Shown here in pieces: positions 1-6,897 of a stretch of 35,831 nt of DNA (positions are counted from its first letter, which is position 1; each line of letters starts with the position of its first letter). This DNA is from Paenarthrobacter sp. Z7-10 (GTDB taxonomy: Bacteria > Actinomycetota > Actinomycetes > Actinomycetales > Micrococcaceae), in NCBI RefSeq assembly GCF_026932795.1, contig NZ_JADPVH010000041.1, forward strand, positions 1 to 35,831, in the 5' to 3' direction. The notes under the pieces are model-generated. The model did not search any database. It was given only the letters and a program-made list of their open reading frames with translations, and was not told the origin of the DNA. Made by a program: the position numbers and the translations under genes.

Positions 1-112
1 TGGACCCGAAGACCTCGAACACGTCGCCCAGGAACTCAACGCCCGCCCCCGCAAAACACTGGGCTGGAATACCCCAGCCGAACAACTACGTGATCTACTA
101 AGAGCCAGCTAA
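1..112 (+). CDS. IS30-family transposase, C-terminal end (cut by window edge)
   Basis: Frame 2 reads open from the window edge to a TAA at 110-112, giving about 36 residues. They contain LNARPRKTLGWNTPAEQL, the typical extreme C-terminus of IS30-family DDE transposases, which catalyse cut-and-paste movement of their own element. The catalytic core lies outside the window, so it cannot be said whether the gene is intact. The likely element end follows at about 116-140. This copy sits just outside a run of core genes and marks the left edge of the conserved block. Confidence 0.8.
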   Translation, partial: GPEDLEHVAQELNARPRKTLGWNTPAEQLRDLLRAS

Positions 113-115
113 ACC

Positions 116-140
116 CGGGTGTTGCAACAACCCCTAGAAT
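116..140. repeat. Probable terminal inverted repeat of the IS30-like element
   Basis: The bases just after the transposase stop (GGTGTTGCAACAACCCC) resemble the TTGCAAC-type ends I associate with actinobacterial IS30-like elements. The other end lies outside the window, so neither the repeat nor a target duplication can be confirmed. Sequence from about 141 to 261 holds no gene I can support. Confidence 0.4.
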
Positions 141-261
141 TCAAGGTGCCCAATCTGGCCGTCAAGGGTTGAGCAGATTGGTGTGGCGCACGGCTGTATC
201 GAGCTGAAGGGCCCGCGTGGCTCATCCAATTTGCTGAAAGGCCGGACGACATGCCGCGCCT

Positions 262-513
262 TCACTGGAGGGCGGCGTCACCCTTCGTGCCCCGACCGCG
301 GCGGGCTTCGGGCGCCGGGGGAACAGGCTTGGCGGCCTGGATCGCCTCCAGGCGTACGACGACGTCACCACCTCGTGTGGCAACGGTGACGGAGTGCTCG
401 TCCACGGTAGTCAGGAAGCCCAGGGCGTCCGTCAATCCATCCTCAATCCGGTATCGAACCACCACACGTGTTCCCAGCGGCAATTGAGTCAATCTTTCCA
501 CGACGGCGTCCAC
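262..513 (-). CDS. Small stand-alone SH3-like domain protein (Rv0428c-N-terminus-like)
   Basis: This 83-residue protein has the pattern GTRVVVRYRIEDGLTDALGFL ... VTVATRGGDVVVRLEAIQAAKPVPP. It resembles the SH3-like barrel that precedes the GNAT domain in actinobacterial acetyltransferases such as Rv0428c. Here the domain stands alone, with only a short basic tail (residues about 70-83). Its role is unknown; a binding or adaptor function is inference. The GTG start has no Shine-Dalgarno, but a TACTAT box lies exactly 6 nt upstream, fitting a leaderless mRNA. The frame stays open upstream to a stop near 571-573 but offers no other start codon. It is divergent from fdxA, so the two promoters share 514-621. 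Confidence 0.7.
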   Translation of the reverse strand: MDAVVERLTQLPLGTRVVVRYRIEDGLTDALGFLTTVDEHSVTVATRGGDVVVRLEAIQAAKPVPPAPEARRGRGTKGDAALQ

Positions 514-519
514 TTGTTC

Positions 520-525
520 ATAGTA
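520..525 (-). promoter_or_regulatory. -10 box of the SH3-like gene (leaderless)
   Basis: TACTAT on the minus strand, 6 nt before the GTG at 513. This places the transcription start at or next to the start codon. No convincing -35 is seen. Confidence 0.5.
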
Positions 526-621
526 GGTCTTGAATGTCGGGACGCTGTCCGGCGTTGGGGGATAATGGAGTTAAGCCCAGCCCGGGATCGGGTGCCGGAA
601 CATCGTCAGGAAGGTCGGTAC

Positions 622-945
622 GTGACGTATGTAATCGCACAGCCGTGCGTGGATGTCAAAGACAAGGCATGTATCGAAGAATGCCCGGTTGACTGCATTT
701 ACGAGGGTGAGCGTTCGCTGTACATCCACCCCGATGAGTGCGTTGACTGCGGCGCCTGTGAGCCTGTCTGCCCGGTCGAAGCCATCTACTACGAAGATGA
801 CACACCGGACGAGTGGGCCGAGTACTACAAGGCCAACGTGGAGTTCTTCGATGAGCTTGGCTCACCCGGCGGAGCGGCCAAGATCGGCAATACGCACCGG
901 GATCATCCCATCATTGCGGTGCTTCCGCCGCAGAACCAGGGCTGA
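622..945 (+). CDS. fdxA: 7Fe ferredoxin FdxA
   Basis: A 107-residue low-potential electron carrier with one [3Fe-4S] and one [4Fe-4S] cluster. The cysteines follow the Azotobacter-type 7Fe pattern: C9, C17 and C50 are predicted to hold the 3Fe cluster, C21, C40, C43 and C46 the 4Fe cluster, and C25 is the usual free cysteine. The C-terminal half has the acidic extension typical of FdxA (DDTPDEWAEYY). The frame is open further upstream, but the GTG at 622 follows an AGGAAGG ribosome site (about 608-614) and gives the family length. dapC starts 9 nt after its stop, so the two are co-transcribed. The same fdx-dapC pairing is known in mycobacteria and corynebacteria. Confidence 0.95.
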   Translation: MTYVIAQPCVDVKDKACIEECPVDCIYEGERSLYIHPDECVDCGACEPVCPVEAIYYEDDTPDEWAEYYKANVEFFDELGSPGGAAKIGNTHRDHPIIAVLPPQNQG

Positions 946-954
946 GGCTTTTCC

Positions 955-2121
955 GTGGCTGTCTCCGGACCCGGCAGAACCACCGATCGGGAGTTCGGGC
1001 TCCAACTTCCCGAGTACCCCTGGGACGCGATGACGCCGTACTTGGCCACGGCTTCCGAGCATCCCGATGGTTTGGTTAACCTGTCAATTGGCACACCGGT
1101 GGATCCAACGCCGCCGCTGATCCGCCAGGCCTTGGCCTCCGCAGCCGACGCTCCGGGATATCCGACGACGCACGGCACAGCGGCGTTGCGCCGGGCGGTG
1201 GTCGCGTGGTTTGCTCGACGACGGGCTGTCCCGGGACTGGATCCACGCGACGTTCTGCCTACCGTTGGCTCCAAGGAACTCGTGGCCTGGCTGCCGCTGT
1301 TGCTCGGCCTGGGAAGTGGAGATGTGGTGGTCCGGCCAACGGTGGCTTACCCCACCTACGACATTGGCGCCCGGATTGCGGGGGCAACGGCGGTGGCCGC
1401 GGATTCGTTGGACGGCTTGGACCAGGCGACACTTGCCCGCGTCAGGCTGGTGTGGATAAATTCACCGGGGAATCCCACCGGCATTGTGCGTGGGATCGGC
1501 GAGCTGAAGGCAATTGTCGAACAGGCGCGGGCCATCGGCGCCGTGGTCGCTTCCGACGAGTGCTACGCCGAGCTGGGCTGGGGCCAGTGGGATCCTGCCC
1601 GTGACGGGCAGCCCGTCCCCAGCGTCCTGGACCCTAGGGTGTCCGGCGGCTCCACCAAGAATCTGCTCGCTGTCTATTCACTGAGCAAACAGTCCAATAT
1701 TGCCGGCTACCGGGCGGCCTTCGCGGCCGGAGATTCCTCGATCATCGCCAGCCTCGTCAACAGTCGGAAGCACGCCGGCATGATTGTTCCGTACCCTGTG
1801 CAACAGGCGATGCGGGCGGCGCTCGGTGACGACGAACACGTTCGGGAACAGAAAGACCTCTACCGCTCGCGTCGGGAACTGCTGCTGCCCGCGCTCGCGG
1901 ATTTCGGCCTGCGTGTGCACTCCTCCGAAGCTGGCCTGTATCTGTGGTGCACGGCCGGAGAGGACACTTGGACCACTGTTGGCCGGCTGGCCGAACGCGG
2001 CATCCTGGTTGGCCCGGGCGTCTTTTATGGGACCGCCGGAGAGGGCTTTATCCGGGTTGCGCTGACCGGCACGGACGAGCGGATCGCCTCCGCTGCCTCC
2101 CGGCTGCAGGCCAACGGGTGA
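955..2121 (+). CDS. dapC: Succinyldiaminopimelate aminotransferase DapC
   Basis: A 388-residue PLP-dependent class I/II aminotransferase. It makes N-succinyl-LL-diaminopimelate from N-succinyl-2-amino-6-ketopimelate with glutamate as amino donor, in the DAP/lysine pathway. NSPGNPTG holds the cofactor-binding Asn (N173), SDECYAEL the Asp that pairs with the pyridine nitrogen (D201), and SLSKQSNIAGYR the Schiff-base lysine (K245). The N-terminus (LPEYPWDAMTPY) is the form typical of actinobacterial DapC. The GTG start at 955 follows the fdxA stop by 9 nt, indicating an operon. dapD and dapE lie about 5 kb downstream, which supports DapC over a generic aminotransferase. Confidence 0.92.
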   Translation: MAVSGPGRTTDREFGLQLPEYPWDAMTPYLATASEHPDGLVNLSIGTPVDPTPPLIRQALASAADAPGYPTTHGTAALRRAVVAWFARRRAVPGLDPRDVLPTVGSKELVAWLPLLLGLGSGDVVVRPTVAYPTYDIGARIAGATAVAADSLDGLDQATLARVRLVWINSPGNPTGIVRGIGELKAIVEQARAIGAVVASDECYAELGWGQWDPARDGQPVPSVLDPRVSGGSTKNLLAVYSLSKQSNIAGYRAAFAAGDSSIIASLVNSRKHAGMIVPYPVQQAMRAALGDDEHVREQKDLYRSRRELLLPALADFGLRVHSSEAGLYLWCTAGEDTWTTVGRLAERGILVGPGVFYGTAGEGFIRVALTGTDERIASAASRLQANG

Positions 2122-2151
2122 CGGTGGCCACATTTTGAGGCAAACTGGGGC

Positions 2152-2177
2152 CTAATCGCTTGAGCGGATTAGTTCTT
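2152..2177 (+). terminator. Possible terminator after fdxA-dapC
   Basis: CTAATCGC, a TTGA loop, then GCGGATTAG form an imperfect 8-bp stem with one bulged base, followed by TTCTT. It is weak but sits 30 nt after the dapC stop. The rest of 2178-2343 must hold the gltA promoter; I cannot place it with confidence. Confidence 0.4.
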
Positions 2178-2343
2178 GGACGGGCGGGGCGGTAGTTTTT
2201 AACTAATTGTCTAGGCGCGGATCCAACAGTTTTTCCCGTTTGTCATTGACGCTGGCAAGCTGATGGCCCGCACACGGACCCGAGCGCATAGATCTAACAA
2301 TGCCTCCGACAAGGAGGCTGGGCAACCTCATGAAGGGGACTCC

Positions 2344-3627
2344 ATGACTGAATCGACGGGCGCATCCCTGCGTTACGACGGCGGAGAGCTTGAACTTCCG
2401 CGGATCAAGGCCGTAGAGGGAAACGACGGCTACGATGTTTCCAAGCTGCTCAAGGACACCGGTGCGGTGACCTTCGACCCAGGCTTTATGAACACCGCCG
2501 CCACTACGTCGGCCATCACCTACATCGACGGCGACAAGGGCATCCTGCGCTACCGCGGCTACCCGATCGAGGAATTGGCCGAGCACTCGAGCTTCCTGGA
2601 AGTCTCATACCTGCTCATCTACGGAAACCTACCCAGTGCCGCGGAACTCGCAGCATTCGACGAGCGCATCCGCCGCCACACCCTGCTGCATGAAGATCTG
2701 AAGGGATTCTTTGGCGGGTTCCCCCGGGACGCGCACCCGATGCCTGTCCTCTCCTCGGCCGTTTCCGCGCTGTCGACGTTTTATCAGGACTCGCTGGACC
2801 CGTTCGACGACGAGCAGGTGGAACTCTCGACCTACCGCCTGTTGGCCAAGATGCCCGTCATCGCCGCCTACGCCCTCAAGAAGTCGATGGGGCAGCCGAT
2901 GCTGTATCCGGACAACTCGATGAATCTGGTGGAGAATTTCCTGCGCCTGAGCTTTGGCCTGCCCGCGGAGCCGTACGACATGGACCCGACAGTGGTCAAG
3001 GCTCTGGACTTGTTGCTGATTCTGCATGCGGATCACGAGCAGAACTGCTCCACCTCAACGGTACGTTTGGTAGGCAGCTCCAATGCCAACCTGTTTGCCT
3101 CCGTTTCGGCAGGCATCAATGCGCTGTTTGGCCCGCTGCATGGTGGTGCCAACGAAGCGGTCCTCAACATGCTGCGACAGATTCAGGCGAGTGGCGAGCC
3201 CGTGGAAAAGTTCGTTGAACGCGTCAAGAACAAGGAAGCCGGCGTGAAGCTGATGGGCTTCGGGCACCGCGTTTACAAGAATTATGACCCTCGGGCAAAG
3301 ATCGTCAAAGCGACGGCTCATGAGATCCTGGCCAAGCTGGGCGGCAACGATGAACTGCTGGAAATCGCCATGCGCCTCGAGGAGGTCGCTTTGACGGATG
3401 AGTACTTCATCTCCCGCAAGCTGTACCCCAACGTGGATTTCTACACCGGGCTGATCTACAAAGCCATGGGCTTTCCGGAAAAAATGTTCACCGTGCTTTT
3501 TGCCATCGGACGTCTGCCGGGCTGGATTGCTCAGTGGCGCGAAATGATGCAGGATCCGCAGACCAAGATCGGCCGCCCGCGTCAGCTCTACACAGGCGAA
3601 GCCGAACGGATGTACCCCTCGCGCTAG
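2344..3627 (+). CDS. gltA: Citrate synthase (type II)
   Basis: A 427-residue enzyme that condenses oxaloacetate and acetyl-CoA to citrate, the entry step of the TCA cycle. The active-site residues are visible: H266 in PLHGGAN, H308 in the signature GFGHRVYKNYDPR, and D365 in NVDFYTG. The N-terminal beta-domain (residues about 10-70) and the length are those of the hexameric, GltA-type enzyme rather than the shorter Gram-positive/methylcitrate type. The frame is open upstream, but the ATG at 2344 follows GAAGGGGAC (about 2332-2340) and matches family N-termini (MTESTGA). It is transcribed alone and ends at a strong hairpin shared with the convergent galE. Confidence 0.96.
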   Translation: MTESTGASLRYDGGELELPRIKAVEGNDGYDVSKLLKDTGAVTFDPGFMNTAATTSAITYIDGDKGILRYRGYPIEELAEHSSFLEVSYLLIYGNLPSAAELAAFDERIRRHTLLHEDLKGFFGGFPRDAHPMPVLSSAVSALSTFYQDSLDPFDDEQVELSTYRLLAKMPVIAAYALKKSMGQPMLYPDNSMNLVENFLRLSFGLPAEPYDMDPTVVKALDLLLILHADHEQNCSTSTVRLVGSSNANLFASVSAGINALFGPLHGGANEAVLNMLRQIQASGEPVEKFVERVKNKEAGVKLMGFGHRVYKNYDPRAKIVKATAHEILAKLGGNDELLEIAMRLEEVALTDEYFISRKLYPNVDFYTGLIYKAMGFPEKMFTVLFAIGRLPGWIAQWREMMQDPQTKIGRPRQLYTGEAERMYPSR

Positions 3628-3644
3628 GTTTTCAGTTCAGTACG

Positions 3645-3695
3645 ACGACGACGGCGGTCACCTTCCGCGAAAGGTGACCGCCGTCGTCGTATTTG
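3645..3695. terminator. Strong, probably bidirectional terminator between gltA and galE
   Basis: Perfect 20-bp inverted repeat: left arm 3645-3664, six-base loop 3665-3670, right arm 3671-3690, followed by ATTTGGG. It lies between the 3' ends of convergent genes, 17 nt past gltA and 18 nt from the galE stop. The T-run is short, so the very stable stem must do most of the work. Confidence 0.85.
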
Positions 3696-3708
3696 GGTCA
3701 GGCCAGGG

Positions 3709-4725
3709 TCAGGGGGCGGCGTAGCCGTTGGGGTTATTCTTCTGCCACCGCCAGTGATCCTGGCACATCTCGTCCAGGCTCTTGCTGGTGGACCAGCTCA
3801 AATCGGCCAGCGCGGCCGACGGGTCTGCCCAGAAGGCGGGAAGATCTCCATCCCGGCGGGGCGCCAGCTCAGAGGGCAGCGTGTGTCCCACAGCCCGCTC
3901 GAAGGCATGCAGCACGTCAAAGACGGATGAGCCGATGCCGGAGCCGAGGTTCCAGCGGAAGACCCCGGCGCGGCTGGCCACATAATCGACCGCGGCCACA
4001 TGGCCCTCGGACAAGTCCATCACGTGAATGTAATCGCGCAGGCAGGTTCCGTCCGGGGTGTCGTAATCGCCGCCAAAGATCATCAGCTTCTCGCGCCGGC
4101 CCACGGCAACCTGGGCAATGAACGGCACCAGGTTGTTCGGAATACCCAAGGGATCCTCACCAATGCGGCCGGATTCGTGCGCACCCACGGGATTGAAGTA
4201 GCGCAGCAGAGCGATGTGCCAGCGGCTGTCCGCGGCACCGATATCGCTGAGAATGTCTTCTATCTGCTCCTTGGTGCGGCCATAGGGATTATCGGCGCCA
4301 ATATCCATTTTCTCCACGTAGGGAACGGCGTTGTTCCCGCCGTAGACCGTGGCGGAGGAGCTGAACACCAACGTGCGGACATCATGGGCATCCATCACAC
4401 GGAGCAGGTTGATGGTCCCTGTGACGTTGTTGTGGTAATACCTCAGCGGCTGCTGCACCGATTCGCCCACGGCTTTCAGGCCGGCGAAATGAATGACGGC
4501 ACCGACGGCGTGCTGATCAAAAACCGCCGTGAGGGCGGCCTCGTCGAGCAGGTCAGTATGCGCAAACACCACGTTCCGTCCCGCCAGTTCCTGCACCCGG
4601 TTCAGCGACTCCCGGCTTGAGTTGACGAGGTTATCGACGACGACGACGTCATGGCCGGCCTGCAGCAGGCAAAGAACCGTGTGTGAGCCGATATAGCCGG
4701 TCCCGCCGGTCACCAAAACTTTCAT
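3709..4725 (-). CDS. galE: UDP-glucose 4-epimerase GalE
   Basis: A 338-residue extended short-chain dehydrogenase that interconverts UDP-glucose and UDP-galactose, giving precursors for the Leloir pathway and for cell-wall or capsule sugars. The NAD-binding GxxGxxG is at 7-13 (GGTGYIGSH). The catalytic residues are S124 in FSSSATVYG, and Y148 and K152 in NPYGRTK. The length is normal for bacterial GalE. The ATG lies 6 nt after a TAGGGT box with no Shine-Dalgarno, so the mRNA is probably leaderless. The expected -35 region falls at the edge of the 26-bp tandem repeat array that starts at 4753, so repeat number could affect its expression. No other gal genes are adjacent. Confidence 0.95.
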   Translation of the reverse strand: MKVLVTGGTGYIGSHTVLCLLQAGHDVVVVDNLVNSSRESLNRVQELAGRNVVFAHTDLLDEAALTAVFDQHAVGAVIHFAGLKAVGESVQQPLRYYHNNVTGTINLLRVMDAHDVRTLVFSSSATVYGGNNAVPYVEKMDIGADNPYGRTKEQIEDILSDIGAADSRWHIALLRYFNPVGAHESGRIGEDPLGIPNNLVPFIAQVAVGRREKLMIFGGDYDTPDGTCLRDYIHVMDLSEGHVAAVDYVASRAGVFRWNLGSGIGSSVFDVLHAFERAVGHTLPSELAPRRDGDLPAFWADPSAALADLSWSTSKSLDEMCQDHWRWQKNNPNGYAAP

Positions 4726-4731
4726 GCATTA

Positions 4732-4737
4732 ACCCTA
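4732..4737 (-). promoter_or_regulatory. -10 box of galE (leaderless)
   Basis: TAGGGT on the minus strand, 6 nt before the galE ATG. A -35 at normal spacing would fall around 4755-4760, inside the first degenerate unit of the tandem array. Confidence 0.55.
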
Positions 4738-4752
4738 CCGGCAGCGGGTGGC

Positions 4753-4940
4753 TGCTCCGCCGTGCCGTGTCGCAGTGCCGTGTCGCCCGGCCGTGTCACA
4801 GTGCCGTGTCGCCCGGCCGTGTCCCCGTGCCGTTCCGACGTTCGGGTCCGCAGTGCCGTTCCGACGTTCGGGTCCGCCGTGTCGTTCCGCCGTTCGGGTC
4901 CGCCGTGTCGTTCCGCCGTTTGGGTCCGCCGTGTTCCGCC
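4753..4940. repeat. 26-bp tandem repeat array (minisatellite) between galE and the next gene
   Basis: Six clear 26-bp units: 4779-4804, 4805-4830, 4831-4856, 4857-4882, 4883-4908 and 4909-4934. A degenerate unit precedes them (4753-4778) and a partial one follows (4935-4940). Two families are seen, CGTGTCGCCCGGC... on the left and CGTTCCG[AC]CGTTCGGGTCCGC... on the right. Each unit looks like two 13-bp halves. Neighbouring units differ at one or a few bases, the pattern of stepwise duplication. Because 26 is not a multiple of 3, the array creates spurious open frames in several frames. It fills most of the 323-bp gap 4726-5048. Confidence 0.9.
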
Positions 4941-5048
4941 ACTAGAAACCGCGACCTATAGCTCCCGGCCATCGCCACAGGACAGGGAGCCAAGGTAATC
5001 TGGAATCTGCACTTTAGCTCGTGGAATCGGACTAGGAAAGCAGCGCAG

Positions 5049-5660
5049 ATGCACCATACAGGAGGCCCCGGCTGGCGCATCACGATGGATACGTCCGGGC
5101 CAATGCTGATAGCCATCTACATGCGGGATGTGGCGGGACTGGCTGGAGCCGGCTTCCCTCCTCTTGCGGCCGCCGCCCCCGCCATCCGCCCCGCCGATCC
5201 GCATCAGCTGACCGCCAAGGTTGGCGGAGTTGAGGCTCTGCGGGAGCAGTGGGAATGGTGGTGGCGGGCGCTGCTGGCACACCATCCGCAGATGGAACCC
5301 CCGATGACGCCTCCGAATTTCCAGGCCTTCGGTGAAGCTCCGGCTTTGCAGCGCGTGCTGCAGGCTCATTTCGGTGCCGCCCTGAGTTGGGCTCGAGAGC
5401 GGCAAAGCGAGTATGCGCGTCTGGCGGTGCAGCGCGAGACGCTGGGTGGGACCAGCATCCTGACCGAACTTGTACAGGATCGGGAAATGGAACTGGGCCG
5501 AAACGCCCGTGATTTCACGCTCACTATTCTGGAACTTCCCCTGGCCGAGCCACGTGCGTGGTTTGTGGAGCCCGATCAGCTGATCATGAGTCAGCACCTC
5601 CTGGACGACCAGGAAACGTTCCGCAGCTATGTCCAACCAGTGGTCGAGATGCTCGTCTGA
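5049..5660 (+). CDS. Conserved hypothetical protein, 203 aa
   Basis: I do not recognise the family. The protein has no signal peptide and no membrane segment, and is rich in Trp in one stretch (EQWEWWWRALLAHH, residues about 66-79). It has helical, charged segments around 105-160 and ends in FVEPDQLIMSQHLLDDQETFRSYVQPVVEMLV. The third-position GC pattern fits a real gene. The ATG at 5049 follows AGGAAAG (5034-5040) at 8 nt, so this start is well supported; the AGGAGG at 5061 inside the gene is too far from the next ATG (5085). It is divergent from galE across the minisatellite and convergent with the lysozyme-like gene. Function unknown. Confidence 0.75.
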   Translation: MHHTGGPGWRITMDTSGPMLIAIYMRDVAGLAGAGFPPLAAAAPAIRPADPHQLTAKVGGVEALREQWEWWWRALLAHHPQMEPPMTPPNFQAFGEAPALQRVLQAHFGAALSWARERQSEYARLAVQRETLGGTSILTELVQDREMELGRNARDFTLTILELPLAEPRAWFVEPDQLIMSQHLLDDQETFRSYVQPVVEMLV

Positions 5661-5681
5661 CAGGACGGACGACGACGGGGG

Positions 5682-5716
5682 TCCCGCCTTGCGGCGGGAG
5701 ACGGCAGCCCCGTCTC
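5682..5716. terminator. Two overlapping hairpins between convergent genes
   Basis: TCCCGCC (5682-5688) pairs with GGCGGGA (5693-5699), and GAGACGG (5698-5704) pairs with CCGTCTC (5710-5716). The hairpins share two bases, so they compete. They sit between two 3' ends and probably end transcription, though neither has a T-run. Confidence 0.45.
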
Positions 5717-5750
5717 TCGGGAGGCCCGCAGGTTGGGCGGGACGCCGGCC

Positions 5751-6833
5751 TCAGGTGGGCGGGGCCGCACGCACCGTGATGACCACATTGCCGGCCGGCA
5801 CTGCTGAGGGCTGCCAGCCCTTATTCGCAGTGGAGACGTTGTCGGCTCGGACCCATTGCCTGCCTGCGAAAGCGACTTCGGTGATGTTGAGCGAGCTGGC
5901 GTTCGCCACCGCCCACTGCGCATAACTCCAGCCGGCCACGTCGCCGGCGGGAATGGCGACGATACCGGCGGCTGTGGAGGTCTCTAGCGCACCATAGGCA
6001 CGCTGCAGTTTGGCGACGACGGCGGCCGGACTTCCCGCCGCCGTCGGGCCGTCCAGCGTGCAGCTCAAGGCCGCGGGGGAGAGCCCTGTGAGCGCCGATG
6101 CGAAGGCTTTCCCGAGCGGCTCCCGCTGGGCGTAGGCCTCTGGGTAGGCCGAACGCTGCACCAGCTGGGCCGCTTCGGTGACCGGCATGACCTGGTAACC
6201 GGCAATGCCTTCCAGCACGTCGTAGAAGGCGTTGGATGCGTGCACCGGATCGAGGATCTGTGCGCGGGTTCCCCAGCCCTGCGAAGGACGCTGCTGAAAC
6301 AGGCCTTCGGAGTCCAGATCGCCATAGGAAATGTTGCGCAGCTTGGATTCCTGCAAGGCGACCGCCAAAGCAATCGAGGCGGCGCGCGAGGGCAGCCCGC
6401 GGTTCACGGAGACGGCAGCTATCAGGGCGGCGTTCTCGGCCTGGTCCGGCGCCAGGGTGTACTGCTTGTCCCCGACAACGGCGGTGCAGCCCACCGCCAG
6501 CGGCGGGGCGGGCGGCGCGAAGAAATTCACCACCCACACCCCGGCTGCCACAATCAGGCCCAGGACGACGGCGAGGGAGACCAGGGCGATGATCCAGGCG
6601 CGGACGCGGGCACGACGACGGCCAGAGACTTTGGCGCCAGCCCGGGCTTTGGTGCCGGCCCGGGGCTTGGTGCCGGCCCGGGGCTTGGTGCCGGCCCGGG
6701 CTTTTGCGGGTGCCCGCGGCTTCAATCGGGCGCGGGGCTGGGCGCGTGCCCCGTAATTGGTGCCTGCCTGTGGCTTGGTGCCCCCGAGGGGCCTCCCGCC
6801 TTCGCCGGGACCGGCCTGCCTCGGGTGGCTCAC
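5751..6833 (-). CDS. Membrane-anchored lysozyme-like protein with basic repeat tail
   Basis: 360 residues. Residues 1-78 are a cytoplasmic, very basic, Pro/Ala/Gly/Thr-rich tail with about four copies of K[PA]RAG[TA] (45-68). One membrane segment follows (about 80-104), then an exported domain. The segment ALAVALQESKLRNISYGDLDS ... GLFQQRPSQGWGT (about 156-190) resembles the catalytic-Glu region of lysozyme/transglycosylase-fold proteins, with E162 as candidate acid. A peptidoglycan-related role is inference; related actinobacterial proteins are mostly annotated as hypothetical. The GTG at 6833 is the likely start, with GGAG 4-7 nt upstream. It is downstream of dapD in the same direction (64-nt gap), so it may be co-expressed with DAP synthesis. 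Confidence 0.75.
   Translation of the reverse strand: MSHPRQAGPGEGGRPLGGTKPQAGTNYGARAQPRARLKPRAPAKARAGTKPRAGTKPRAGTKARAGAKVSGRRRARVRAWIIALVSLAVVLGLIVAAGVWVVNFFAPPAPPLAVGCTAVVGDKQYTLAPDQAENAALIAAVSVNRGLPSRAASIALAVALQESKLRNISYGDLDSEGLFQQRPSQGWGTRAQILDPVHASNAFYDVLEGIAGYQVMPVTEAAQLVQRSAYPEAYAQREPLGKAFASALTGLSPAALSCTLDGPTAAGSPAAVVAKLQRAYGALETSTAAGIVAIPAGDVAGWSYAQWAVANASSLNITEVAFAGRQWVRADNVSTANKGWQPSAVPAGNVVITVRAAPPT
6631..6702. repeat. Four 18-bp in-frame tandem repeats inside the lysozyme-like gene
   Basis: Units 6631-6648, 6649-6666, 6667-6684 and 6685-6702. Units 2 and 3 are identical; units 1 and 4 differ from them at a few bases. They encode the basic hexapeptide K[PA]RAG[TA] in the cytoplasmic tail. 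An 18-bp period keeps the frame, so copy number could vary without breaking the gene. Confidence 0.85.
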
Positions 6834-6897
6834 CGCTCCAGTCCGGACGCGCCGCCATGGGGGATGGGTATCGCAAAGGGTCCCACGTTACGTCTGC

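Noticed and set aside
394-621. Upstream extension of the ferredoxin frame.
   Set aside because: The extension has no ferredoxin-like sequence and overlaps the opposite SH3-like gene; the GTG at 622 has a ribosome site and gives the normal family length.
4753-4940. CRISPR array.
   Set aside because: The units are contiguous 26-bp tandem repeats without unique spacers, and no cas genes are present.
4683-5116. Several overlapping open frames of 65-106 codons across the tandem array, on both strands.
   Set aside because: They are produced by the 26-bp repeat, which has no stop codons in several frames; the encoded peptides are the same low-complexity repeat in shifted frames and have no ribosome sites.
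4956-5636. A 226-codon minus-strand frame opposite the 203-aa hypothetical gene.
   Set aside because: The plus-strand frame has a ribosome site and a more protein-like composition; the minus-strand product is Arg/Pro/Gly-rich. This is the one pair where the choice is less certain.
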